Of a stretch of DNA of 64,000 nucleotides, positions 43,300 to 51,675 are shown in pieces. The notes beneath the pieces were generated by a model. The model did not search any database and was not told where the DNA came from. It worked only from the letters and a program-made list of their open reading frames with translations. Made by a program: the position numbers and the translations under genes. Numbering within the stretch: the first letter of the stretch is position 1; every line of letters starts with the position of its first letter. This stretch comes from Chitinophaga niabensis (lineage in GTDB: Bacteria > Bacteroidota > Bacteroidia > Chitinophagales > Chitinophagaceae), in assembly GCF_900129465.1 (NCBI RefSeq), contig NZ_FSRA01000002.1:620001-684000 (forward strand), read 5' to 3'.

Positions 43300-44022
43300 T
43301 TACTTAATTCCGAATACGGCTCTGATCTCTGCGCGGATCTTGATGGTCTTTACATCAATGTTTGAATCCGGAACACCAGCACCTACTGCATCCGCCTTAG
43401 CAAACATTCTCATGTTGGCAGCTTCAGGACGGATATCACTGTACTGATCGTTGTTGAACTCCTGGATCTCTATCACACCACCAATCTTTTCATCAATGGC
43501 AGACAACAGGTATTCTGCTTTTGCTTTCGCCGCTTTCAGTGCATTTGTTTTTACCTGCTTGCGGTATTCTTCCATCTTGGAAGAGTTGAAAGAAGCAATG
43601 TTCACACTTTCGATACCTTCTTCATCTACCGCTGCAAGGATGCCATTGATCTTGTCCAGGCGGTTTACTTTCAGCACATATTGCTTACGTGCCAGGAAGT
43701 CTTCTGTAGTCTTTTTCTTTTTCCACCACTGATCGTAGTTATAACCAAATACATTTCCGATGGTGAAGTTCTCTTTGCTGATACCGGCGTCCTGTACAGC
43801 TTTTTGCAACTGCGCTTCGAGGGTAGTGATCCCTACTTTGTTGGTTTTATTCTTATAATATTCACGCAGGGTGATGTTGATGGTGATCTCGTCCGGTGTG
43901 ATCTCCATCTCGGCTGTTCCGGTCACTTCAATTTTCTTTACCGGGGGTTTGTTGTCCGTTGTTTGTGCAAAGGATGTTGCTGTCATAAAGAGTCCCATTA
44001 ATAATACGGTTAATCTTTTCAT
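43300..44022 (-). CDS. SIMPL domain-containing periplasmic protein
   Basis: About 240 residues from ATG 44022, which begins a clean signal peptide (MKRLTVLLMGLFMTATSFAQ). The SIMPL (DUF541) fold is indicated by KIEVTGTAEMEITPDEITINITLREY at the start of the mature protein and by ALKAAKAKAEYLLSAI in the middle. E. coli YggE of this family is linked to oxidative-stress tolerance, but its biochemical role is unclear. Monocistronic; downstream terminator shared with the lipoprotein gene. Confidence 0.9.
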   Translation of the reverse strand: MKRLTVLLMGLFMTATSFAQTTDNKPPVKKIEVTGTAEMEITPDEITINITLREYYKNKTNKVGITTLEAQLQKAVQDAGISKENFTIGNVFGYNYDQWWKKKKTTEDFLARKQYVLKVNRLDKINGILAAVDEEGIESVNIASFNSSKMEEYRKQVKTNALKAAKAKAEYLLSAIDEKIGGVIEIQEFNNDQYSDIRPEAANMRMFAKADAVGAGVPDSNIDVKTIKIRAEIRAVFGIK

Positions 44023-44174
44023 TGCTTTCAGTTTTAAATTCAAGTACAGGATGCAGGGTTTTGGTGTGTTTCCATATGCCCTTGCAGGCTTTAACTTTTC
44101 TTTTTGTTTTTAGTTAGGTAATGTGCATGTAACGTACAACTCACGCATTTGTTACAATGATAATGCCAATCGGG

Positions 44175-47100
44175 TTAATTACGGGCGTCGCTCATCTTTT
44201 TCAGGAAGCTGTACAGATCGTCCATGGTCTTGATCCGGTCTACTACTAACATAAAGTTCTTTCCTACCTGCTTCAGTTTTGCATTGTTGGTCCGCGTCTG
44301 TATATAAGACAGGATATGCTGGAAAGTGGGGGATTCGAAATACGGGCTATCCGGGTTATTAATAAAATAACAACGTAATTTTTCTTCTTTCAGGATCATC
44401 TTTTCAAAACCTAAAGCGATCGCTTCCCAACGGCAACGGATGGTGGTGAACAGGTCTCTCACAGGTTCCGGATATGGGCCGAAACGGTCTACCAGGCCCG
44501 TCTCAAATTCTACCAATTTACTTTCCAACGTAATGTTATCCAGTTCCTGGTAGAGGTTCAAACGTTCCTGTATACTTTCTATATATGAATCGGGGATCAG
44601 GATCTCCAGGTCTGTATCTATCGTACAATCGCTGATGAAATCTTTCTTTTCTTCGAGTTGCTCTTTGAAGAGGTCCTTAAAGTCGGTTTGTTTTAATTCG
44701 CGGATGGCCTCATCGAGGATCTTGGTGTACATGTCGAATCCGATCTCTGAGATAAAACCGCTTTGCTCTCCGCCTAAGAGGTTACCGGCTCCTCTGATAT
44801 CAAGGTCGCGCATGGCAATCTGGAAACCACTGCCTAATTCACTGTGTTGTTCCAGTGTTTGCAGGCGTTTGCGGCTATCGGACGGCAAGGTGCTCATGGG
44901 AGGTGCCAGCAGGTAACAGAATGCTTTCTTGTTACTTCTTCCCACTCGGCCGCGCAGCTGATGCAGGTCACTTAAGCCAAAGTGGTTCGCACTGTTGATG
45001 ATGATGGTGTTGGCATTGGAAATGTCCACACCGCTTTCTACGATATTGGTACATACCAGCACATCGTATTTACGGTCGATGAAATCCATGATCACCTGTT
45101 CCAGCTGATGGCCTTCCATCTGGCCATGCGCAGTGGCAATGGAAAGATCCGGGCACAGTTCCTGGATCAGGCCTGCCATCTCACGCAAACCGTTCACACG
45201 ATTGTGAATGAAATATACCTGGCCGCCACGTTCTGTTTCATAATAGATCGCATCGCGGATCAGGTCTTTATCAAATACATGCACTTCTGTTTCAATCGGC
45301 TGGCGGTTAGGCGGCGGCGTATTGATCACAGAAAGATCACGGGCACCCATCAGGGAGAACTGTAAGGTTCTCGGGATAGGTGTTGCGGTGAGTGTGAGTG
45401 TATCTACATTTACTTTGAGGGTTTTGAGCTTCTCTTTCGCTGTTACACCAAACTTCTGTTCTTCATCCACTACCATTACACCGAGGTCTTTGAACTTCAC
45501 TTCTTTTCCAAGCAGCGCATGTGTACCGATAATGATATCGATCTTACCTTCTGCCAGCCTTTGCAGTGTTTCCTTTTTCTCTTTGGCGGATTTAAAACGA
45601 TTGATGTAATCTACGGTACAGGGGAAATCCTTTAACCGTTCAGAGAATGTTTTGTAGTGCTGGAAAGCGAGGATGGTGGTGGGAACTAACACAGCTGCCT
45701 GTTTGCCATCTACCACTGTTTTGAAAGCAGCACGAACAGCCACCTCTGTTTTACCAAAGCCCACGTCTCCACATACCAGCCTGTCCATCGGCGATGGTGA
45801 TTCCATATCCCGCTTAACATCTGATACGGCTTTGCTTTGATCCGGTGTATCCTCATATATGAAAGAGGACTCCAGTTCTGTTTGCAGGTAAGTATCAGGC
45901 GTATGCGAAAATCCCTGTTGGGCTTTACGCGCGGCGTATAGTTTAATGAGGTCTTTCGCGATATCTTTTACCTGCGTTTTGGCTTTCTCTTTCAGCTTAT
46001 CCCAGGCATCGCTGCCCAGTTTATTCACTTTCGGAGAAACGCCTTCCTTGCCGGTGTATTTGCTGATCTTGTGCAGAGAGTTGATGTTCACATACAAGAG
46101 GTCGTTATTCTTGTAAATGATACGAATGGCTTCCTGCATCTTTCCATTCACTTCTATCTTCTGTAATCCACTGTATACGCCCACGCCGTGATCGATGTGT
46201 GTTACATAATCTCCGGACGATAATTCCCTTAATGTTTTGAGGGTGATGGCTTTGTTCTTGTTGTAAGCCTGTTTCACCTTGTACTTGTGATAACGCTGGA
46301 AGATCTGATGGTCTGTATAACACACCATTTTCAGATCGTTATCTATGAAGCCGTTGCTGATTGCGGCGGGAATGGGATAGAAACTGAAATCCGCTTTCAG
46401 GTCTTCAAAGATACTACGCAAACGTTCCAGCTGGCGTGGGTTTTCAGCAAAGATGAAGAGGGCGGATTTAGCGGCATTATGTTTAGCCAGGTCTTTGATC
46501 AGCAGATCAAACTGGCGGTTAAATACAGGTTGTTCTGTGGTGCTGAAAGCAATGGATTGAACAGCTGCGGGTACTTTCTCAAAACTAAAATGAGGGCCAA
46601 ATACGATGCAGGAACGTTTTAACAACTGTTCCATGATCTCATTTCCTTTTACAAAATCTTCTTCCCCTAACAGCAATTCTTCTTCCTCTCCTACTTTTAC
46701 TTTCTGGCCGGTCTGCAACCAATCCTCCAAACGTTGTTCCATCTGGTTGATCACACCCTGTACGTAAGCAGGGTCTTTGATCCATACTACGGTGTTTTCC
46801 GGCAGGAATTCCGGCAGGCCCATTTTGCTATGGGTAACTGCACGTGTATCCATGTTAGCGATCAGCGTTACCTGGTTCAGTTTTCTTTCACTGAGCTGGG
46901 TTTCGGGATCAAATAAGCGAATGGAATCCACTTCTTCCCCAAACAGTTCAAAACGGTAAGGCTTTTCATTCCCGAAAGAATAGATATCCAGGATCCCTCC
47001 TCTTACGGCATACTGGCCGGGGCCGTATACAAAATCGGAATGTTCAAATCCCCAGGTTACCAGTTTCTGCAGGAGTTCATCTACCTTAAGTGTTTCGCCA

Positions 47101-47546
47101 ACTTTCACATGGATCATGTTGGCATTGTAGGCAGTATTACCGGCTACTTTCTCAAAGAGTGCTTCCGGGTAAGTGACGAGGATCTTTTTATGTACATGTT
47201 TGCCGGTTAGTTTCATCAACGCCTCTGTACGAAGCATACTATGACTGCTGTTGAATTCCTGGAACTGGCCGGTTTTTTTGAAAGAATCGGGGAAGTAGAA
47301 AAGGTCCAGCGCCTGTGTGAGTTGTTCCAGGTCGTTATGGAAATAGGCAGCTTCTTCTTTGTCGTTGAGAATGAACAGGTGGTTGACGTCTGCGCTGTTC
47401 CAGATGGTGGCTCCCACAAAAGCAGGCGCACTTCCCGAAAGGCCTGTGAGGTGAAAATATCCGGGACCAGGCAATAGGATTCCGGCCGCCAGTGATTTCA
47501 GGCGGGAATCTCGCTCGTACAACTGTAAAACACCCTGCAAATTCAT
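44175..47546 (-). CDS. mfd: Transcription-repair coupling factor
   Basis: ATP-dependent translocase that removes RNA polymerase stalled at DNA lesions and recruits UvrA. 1123 residues. UvrB-like N-terminal domains, then the RNA-polymerase-interacting Tudor-like domain (SSGDYVTHIDHGVGVYSGLQKIE). The helicase core has VCGDVGFGKTEVAVRA (Walker A), VVDEEQKFG (DEEQ box), TLTATPIPRT and QLRGRVGRSNKKAF. The C-terminal TRCF domain starts near LEEKKDFISDCTIDTDLEILIPDSYI. Complete. A perfect -7 box lies only 8 bases before the ATG, so its leader is extremely short. Confidence 0.97.
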   Translation of the reverse strand: MNLQGVLQLYERDSRLKSLAAGILLPGPGYFHLTGLSGSAPAFVGATIWNSADVNHLFILNDKEEAAYFHNDLEQLTQALDLFYFPDSFKKTGQFQEFNSSHSMLRTEALMKLTGKHVHKKILVTYPEALFEKVAGNTAYNANMIHVKVGETLKVDELLQKLVTWGFEHSDFVYGPGQYAVRGGILDIYSFGNEKPYRFELFGEEVDSIRLFDPETQLSERKLNQVTLIANMDTRAVTHSKMGLPEFLPENTVVWIKDPAYVQGVINQMEQRLEDWLQTGQKVKVGEEEELLLGEEDFVKGNEIMEQLLKRSCIVFGPHFSFEKVPAAVQSIAFSTTEQPVFNRQFDLLIKDLAKHNAAKSALFIFAENPRQLERLRSIFEDLKADFSFYPIPAAISNGFIDNDLKMVCYTDHQIFQRYHKYKVKQAYNKNKAITLKTLRELSSGDYVTHIDHGVGVYSGLQKIEVNGKMQEAIRIIYKNNDLLYVNINSLHKISKYTGKEGVSPKVNKLGSDAWDKLKEKAKTQVKDIAKDLIKLYAARKAQQGFSHTPDTYLQTELESSFIYEDTPDQSKAVSDVKRDMESPSPMDRLVCGDVGFGKTEVAVRAAFKTVVDGKQAAVLVPTTILAFQHYKTFSERLKDFPCTVDYINRFKSAKEKKETLQRLAEGKIDIIIGTHALLGKEVKFKDLGVMVVDEEQKFGVTAKEKLKTLKVNVDTLTLTATPIPRTLQFSLMGARDLSVINTPPPNRQPIETEVHVFDKDLIRDAIYYETERGGQVYFIHNRVNGLREMAGLIQELCPDLSIATAHGQMEGHQLEQVIMDFIDRKYDVLVCTNIVESGVDISNANTIIINSANHFGLSDLHQLRGRVGRSNKKAFCYLLAPPMSTLPSDSRKRLQTLEQHSELGSGFQIAMRDLDIRGAGNLLGGEQSGFISEIGFDMYTKILDEAIRELKQTDFKDLFKEQLEEKKDFISDCTIDTDLEILIPDSYIESIQERLNLYQELDNITLESKLVEFETGLVDRFGPYPEPVRDLFTTIRCRWEAIALGFEKMILKEEKLRCYFINNPDSPYFESPTFQHILSYIQTRTNNAKLKQVGKNFMLVVDRIKTMDDLYSFLKKMSDARN

Positions 47547-47554
47547 GAAGATGG

Positions 47555-47562
47555 CAAAGATA
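47555..47562 (-). promoter_or_regulatory. -7 promoter element of mfd
   Basis: The minus strand reads TATCTTTG, an exact match ending 8 bases before the mfd ATG, implying an almost leaderless mRNA if used. Confidence 0.5.
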
Positions 47563-47675
47563 AGGCTTTTTGCTTTCCGGGAGGCAGGGTAGCTTATTTC
47601 ATATATTGTCGTTTTTTATGTAAATTGATTGAACTGATAAGGAAGCAACGAACATTTTACATAAATCCTATATAC

Positions 47676-48392
47676 ATGCCCGAAAAATGGTTCACCGGCG
47701 TGGTAACAAAGATTGTGGAAGAGACGTACAATACAAAAAGGTTCTGGATCCGCGTTCCCGATAGAAGTTCTTTTGATTTTAAACCTGGTCAGTTTGTAAC
47801 CCTCGATCTGCCGATCCACGAAAAAATGAATAAGCGCTGGCGAAGTTATTCCATTGCCTCCCATCCCAACGGGACGAATGAAATAGAACTGGTGATCGTG
47901 CTGCTGGAAGGCGGGCCTGGTTCCACTTATCTTTGCACACAAGTTACGGAAGGCACGGAACTGACCATGCGTGGCCCTCTCGGCGTTTTCACCTTGCCGG
48001 AAGTATTGGAGAAAGATCTCTTTTTCATCTGCACAGGAACAGGCATTGCTCCTTTCCGCTCTATGACGCATCATTTGCATAATCACGGCATCGCACATCC
48101 AAACATCTATCTCATTTCAGGCTCCCGTTACGAAAAAGATCTTTTGTATAAGGAAGAAATGATGAAACTGCATGCAGAGATGCCGGGGTTTCAATACATC
48201 CCCACTTTATCCAGGGAAGACTGGAGCGGTAGAAAGGGATATGTACACGCGGTGTACGAAGAACTGCTCGCAGATAAAAGACCGGCGAATTTTTTCCTCT
48301 GCGGATGGAAGGCCATGATCGATGAGGCAAAACAGAAGATCGTAGCCATGGGGTACGACCGGCATGATATCCATCTTGAATTATATGGCTAG
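47676..48392 (+). CDS. FAD-binding ferredoxin-NADP(+) reductase-like oxidoreductase
   Basis: About 238 residues from ATG 47676 (MPEKWFTGVV); the frame upstream begins at a TTG and adds an unnatural leader. FAD-binding beta barrel with KPGQFVTLDLP and RWRSYSIASHP, then an NAD(P)-binding fold with FICTGTGIAPFRSM and FLCGWKAMIDEAK. No ferredoxin domain is attached, unlike the reductase at 9498. Probable partner is a ferredoxin or flavodoxin; not identifiable here. The stop TAG shares its CTAG with the convergent lipoprotein stop. Confidence 0.88.
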   Translation: MPEKWFTGVVTKIVEETYNTKRFWIRVPDRSSFDFKPGQFVTLDLPIHEKMNKRWRSYSIASHPNGTNEIELVIVLLEGGPGSTYLCTQVTEGTELTMRGPLGVFTLPEVLEKDLFFICTGTGIAPFRSMTHHLHNHGIAHPNIYLISGSRYEKDLLYKEEMMKLHAEMPGFQYIPTLSREDWSGRKGYVHAVYEELLADKRPANFFLCGWKAMIDEAKQKIVAMGYDRHDIHLELYG

Positions 48393-48796
48393 TGAATATC
48401 GGTTACCACAGGTGCGCTTTCGTAAGCATTTTTTTCATACATGGTTAGTTTACTGTACCCATTCAGCTTGTTGAATGTATAGATGGCCCGGATGTGCATC
48501 AATGCATCCTTATCCATGCCATACATGGCCGTTAAAGGATTCCTGGGGAAAACTGCGTTCTCCTTTTTATCAAAGATCACAATGAAATGGAAAAAGCCGC
48601 TTTTGAAACTATCCTTTTTCTCTTTGCAGAATTGCTGTAAAGTGGCTGGATTGATAGAATCGTTGTAAGCGAATAAGAGCATTTCATTACTTTCTTCCTG
48701 TTTGGTTTCAACATACTGATAAGGATAGTTATTAAGGGGTTGAGGTTGTCCGCAGCTGAAAACAGCTGTTAAAGCTAAAAGGAGTCTAAGGTTCAT
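48389..48796 (-). CDS. Hypothetical lipoprotein
   Basis: About 135 residues from ATG 48796 with a short lipoprotein signal (MNLRLLLALTAVFSC, Cys15). The mature part is small and soluble, with LLFAYNDSINPATLQQFCKEKKD and FHFIVIFDKKENAVFPRNPLTAMYG. Not assigned to a family. The longer frame to 48835 would bury the signal peptide. Its stop overlaps that of the flavin reductase by 4 bases in convergent orientation. Confidence 0.7.
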   Translation of the reverse strand: MNLRLLLALTAVFSCGQPQPLNNYPYQYVETKQEESNEMLLFAYNDSINPATLQQFCKEKKDSFKSGFFHFIVIFDKKENAVFPRNPLTAMYGMDKDALMHIRAIYTFNKLNGYSKLTMYEKNAYESAPVVTDIH

Positions 48797-48876
48797 TGTT
48801 AGGGTCTTAAGTTTGTCTCCCTCTAAAATATACATTTAAGTGAAAGTCTTATATTATATGTTTTAAACGAGCATAA

Positions 48877-48904
48877 AAAAGGCCGGATGATCATCCGGCC
48901 TTTT
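48877..48904 (-). terminator. Perfect palindromic terminator of glyS
   Basis: A 28-base perfect palindrome with arms AAAAGGCCGGATGA and TCATCCGGCCTTTT, beginning 5 bases past the glyS stop, with T-rich flanks. Confidence 0.85.
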
Positions 48905-48909
48905 GAAAT

Positions 48910-50340
48910 TTATTCGAGGATCTTTTTCATTACCATTTCTTTTACGCTGGCAAGAGGAATCCTTTCCTGTTCCATGCTATCCCTGTAACGCACAGTTACG
49001 GTACCATCTTCTTTTGTTTGGTGATCAATGGTTACACAGAAAGGTGTACCGATCGCATCCTGGCGGCGGTAGCGTTTTCCGATGCTATCCTTTTCTTCGT
49101 AATAGCAATAGAAGCTCTTTTTGCAGTCTGCCATTAATTCCTTGGCCAACTCTGGTAAACCATCTTTTTTGGTGAGCGGGAACACAGCCAGTTTGATAGG
49201 TGCCAGTTTAGCGGGGAACTTTAATACTACACGGCTATCCGGTTTCTCCGGCGTGCCGAGGTCCTGCTCTTCATAAGCTTCACTCAATACCATCAGGCAG
49301 CAACGGTCTAAGCCGATAGAAGTTTCAATTACATAAGGAATGTAATTCTGATTGATCTCTGTATCGAAGTATTGCATCTTCTTACCAGAGTATTGCTGAT
49401 GTTGTTTCAGGTCGTGGTCTGTGCGGGAGTGGATACCTTCCACTTCTTTAAATCCTATCGGGAATTCATACTCAATATCCACGGCTGCTTTTGCATAGAA
49501 TGCCAGTTTTGCGTGATCGTGGTATTGGAGCCTTGCAGGATCGAGGCCAAGGCTCTTGTGCCACTTCATACGTTCTTCTTTCCAGTAGGCATACCATTCA
49601 TCTTCAGTGCCAGGGCGGATAAAGAACTGCATTTCCATCTGTTCGAATTCGCGCATGCGGAATACGAACTGGCGGGCTACGATCTCATTACGGAAAGCTT
49701 TACCAACTTGTGCAATACCAAAGGGAATTTTCATCCGGCCGGTTTTCTGCACGTTGAGGAAGTTCACAAAAATACCCTGTGCTGTTTCGGGGCGCAGGTA
49801 GATCTCATTGGCATCTTCCGCAACACTACCCATTTGCGTGGAAAACATCAAGTTGAACTCCCTTACATCCGTCCAGTTAACAGTGCCGCTTACGGCGCAT
49901 TTGATCTTATTATCTTCTATCAGTTTCTTCAAACCGGGGTAATCGTTTCCTTTCAGCAGCTCTTCCATTTGCTGGATCAGCGCTGTTTTTTCTGCTTCGG
50001 GCAGGGTATCTGCATATCCTTCTATGAGGTGATCTACACGATAACGTTTTTTGCTATCCTTGTTATCGATCATGGGATCGCTGAAATTATCCACGTGGCC
50101 GGAGGCTTTCCAGATAGTAGGGTGCATGAAGATCGCAGAATCGATCCCCACGATATTTTCGTGCATTTGCGTCATGCTCTTCCACCAATAATCCCGTACG
50201 TTCTTCTTGAGTTCCGCACCATACTGGCCATAATCATATACTGCACTCAACCCATCATATATTTCACTGGACTGAAAAATAAAACCGTATTCTTTACAAT
50301 GCGAAATGATCGCCTGGAACTTGTTCTGATCTGTTGCCAT
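48910..50340 (-). CDS. glyS: Glycine-tRNA ligase (homodimeric class II)
   Basis: Charges tRNA-Gly. 476 residues of the single-chain alpha2 type (found in eukaryotes, archaea and many bacteria), unlike the two-subunit GlyQ/GlyS of E. coli. Motif 2 region EIVARQFVFRMREFEQMEMQFF, the TAQGIFVNF segment with YLRPETAQG, and motif 3 ETSIGLDRCCLMVL are present. The anticodon-binding domain near the C-terminus starts around PIKLAVFPLTKKDGL. A perfect -7 box is 7 bases before the ATG. Some annotators call this form glyQS. Confidence 0.96.
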   Translation of the reverse strand: MATDQNKFQAIISHCKEYGFIFQSSEIYDGLSAVYDYGQYGAELKKNVRDYWWKSMTQMHENIVGIDSAIFMHPTIWKASGHVDNFSDPMIDNKDSKKRYRVDHLIEGYADTLPEAEKTALIQQMEELLKGNDYPGLKKLIEDNKIKCAVSGTVNWTDVREFNLMFSTQMGSVAEDANEIYLRPETAQGIFVNFLNVQKTGRMKIPFGIAQVGKAFRNEIVARQFVFRMREFEQMEMQFFIRPGTEDEWYAYWKEERMKWHKSLGLDPARLQYHDHAKLAFYAKAAVDIEYEFPIGFKEVEGIHSRTDHDLKQHQQYSGKKMQYFDTEINQNYIPYVIETSIGLDRCCLMVLSEAYEEQDLGTPEKPDSRVVLKFPAKLAPIKLAVFPLTKKDGLPELAKELMADCKKSFYCYYEEKDSIGKRYRRQDAIGTPFCVTIDHQTKEDGTVTVRYRDSMEQERIPLASVKEMVMKKILE

Positions 50341-50347
50341 AGTCGCG

Positions 50348-50355
50348 CAAAGATA
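50348..50355 (-). promoter_or_regulatory. -7 promoter element of glyS
   Basis: The minus strand reads TATCTTTG, an exact match ending 7 bases before the glyS ATG; a nearly leaderless transcript would result. Confidence 0.5.
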
Positions 50356-50409
50356 AATTTGAAAATTGAAACAACGTATTGAATTAATATCGAAACTGTA
50401 ATTTATTAA

Positions 50410-50736
50410 TTACTTGAGCTTTTCATTGTCTTTATGCCGGGTTGCATCCCGGATGTTCTTTTTCTCGAAATTCTTTTCGAGGGCGGCGGTAAGGTCTACC
50501 CCGGTTTGATTGGCCAGGCAAACCAGTACCCATAGAACATCTGCGAGTTCGTCTCCCAGGTCTTTATTTTTATCGGATTCCTTAAAGGACTGGTCCCCGT
50601 ATTTACGGGAGATCAGGCGGGCTACTTCTCCCACTTCTTCCGTGAGTATAGCCATATTCGTTAGTTCAGAGAAATACCGTACCCCGGTGGTTTTGATCCA
50701 CTGGTCTACACGTTCCTGGGTTTCTTTGATGGTCAT
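50410..50736 (-). CDS. MazG-like nucleotide pyrophosphohydrolase
   Basis: 108-residue all-alpha NTP pyrophosphohydrolase. The metal-binding Glu/Asp motif is visible as LTEEVGEVARLISRKYG (EExxE) and later DLGDELADVLWVLVCLANQ (ExxD). Family members hydrolyse non-canonical or excess nucleotides to monophosphates. It starts 1 base after the dtd stop on the same strand, so both are one operon with a quality-control theme (nucleotide and aminoacyl-tRNA cleaning). Confidence 0.88.
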   Translation of the reverse strand: MTIKETQERVDQWIKTTGVRYFSELTNMAILTEEVGEVARLISRKYGDQSFKESDKNKDLGDELADVLWVLVCLANQTGVDLTAALEKNFEKKNIRDATRHKDNEKLK

Positions 50737-50737
50737 A

Positions 50738-51190
50738 TTATTCCCTGTTTTTTGTATCTATTATAATGGTAACGGGTCCGTCGTTGAGGAGGGCTACTTT
50801 CATATCTGCTCCAAATTCCCCGGTACCGATGTTTTTTCCCAGGTCCTGTTCCAGCCGGGCCTTCATTTTTTCATATAAAGGAATGGCGATGTCTGGCTTA
50901 CTGGCTTTCAGGTAAGATGGGCGGTTCCCTTTTTTGGTGGAGGCATGGAGGGTGAACTGGCTCACGAGGATCAGATCTCCCCCTGTTTTCAATACACTTT
51001 TATTCATCACCCCGGCATCGTCATTAAAGATCCGCAGGTTAACGATCTTATTGCTGAGCCAGGTGATATCTTCCTCCCCATCTGCATCCTCTATCCCTAC
51101 CAGCACCAACAAACCCTCTTCTATGGCCGACTTCACTACTCCATTGATGGTAACGCTGGCATTTGTAACTCTTTGGATCACTGCTTTCAT
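50738..51190 (-). CDS. dtd: D-aminoacyl-tRNA deacylase
   Basis: Hydrolyses D-aminoacyl-tRNAs and mischarged glycyl-tRNA-Ala. 150 residues, the usual size. Starts MKAVIQRVTNASVTI and contains the catalytic region LVSQFTLHASTKKGNRPSYLKA (SQFTL, with the active Thr) and the Gly-cisPro-like TIIIDTKN tail with NDGPVTI. Followed by the MazG-like gene with a 1-base gap. Confidence 0.96.
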   Translation of the reverse strand: MKAVIQRVTNASVTINGVVKSAIEEGLLVLVGIEDADGEEDITWLSNKIVNLRIFNDDAGVMNKSVLKTGGDLILVSQFTLHASTKKGNRPSYLKASKPDIAIPLYEKMKARLEQDLGKNIGTGEFGADMKVALLNDGPVTIIIDTKNRE

Positions 51191-51209
51191 AATATCGCCG
51201 GATTCGGTT

Positions 51210-51217
51210 TACTTTTG
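51210..51217 (+). promoter_or_regulatory. -7 promoter element of the ArfB-like gene
   Basis: TACTTTTG matches TAnnTTTG. It includes the first base of the upstream GTG (51217) and so supports ATG 51241 as start, 23 bases downstream. Confidence 0.55.
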
Positions 51218-51240
51218 TGTTTAAAGATAAGAAATGCTTT

Positions 51241-51642
51241 ATGCTGGATGTAGCATCGGAAATTAAATTTAAAACAGCCCGCAGCGGTGGCAGCGGCGGA
51301 CAGAATGTGAACAAGGTGGAAACCATGGTGGAAGGCTATTTTAATGTTGCGGAGTCTGCCATTTTAACCGAAGAGCAGAAAACCCGGATCCTGTCCAAAC
51401 TGGGTAGTAAACTGAATGCAGAGGGGCTTTTACAGGTGAAGAGCCAAACAGAACGCAGCCAGCTGGGTAATAAGGGAGAGGTGATCAAAAAGATGAACCA
51501 TCTTTTGCAGCAGGCGCTTATTGTTCCAAAGAAACGCATCAAAGTGAAACCTACTAAGGCCATGATAGAAAAGCGCATTCAATTGAAAAAGCGGTTGAGC
51601 GATAAAAAGAACAACCGCCGGAATAACTTTGGAAACGAGTAA
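51241..51642 (+). CDS. ArfB/YaeJ-like peptidyl-tRNA hydrolase
   Basis: Rescues ribosomes stalled without a stop codon by hydrolysing peptidyl-tRNA. 133 residues from ATG 51241 (MLDVASEIKF), with the release-factor catalytic motif ARSGGSGGQNVNKVET (GGQ) near residue 15 and a basic C-terminal tail KKRLSDKKNNRRNNF that would lie in the empty mRNA channel. The short length separates it from RF1 and RF2. The flippase gene follows after 33 bases. Confidence 0.9.
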   Translation: MLDVASEIKFKTARSGGSGGQNVNKVETMVEGYFNVAESAILTEEQKTRILSKLGSKLNAEGLLQVKSQTERSQLGNKGEVIKKMNHLLQQALIVPKKRIKVKPTKAMIEKRIQLKKRLSDKKNNRRNNFGNE

Positions 51643-51675
51643 GCCAACATCTATTTTTGAATCAAATTCAGCGCA

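Noticed and set aside
49372-50382. 336-codon plus-strand frame opposite glyS
   Set aside because: Shadow of glyS; hydrophobic composition results from the codon pattern of the opposite strand.
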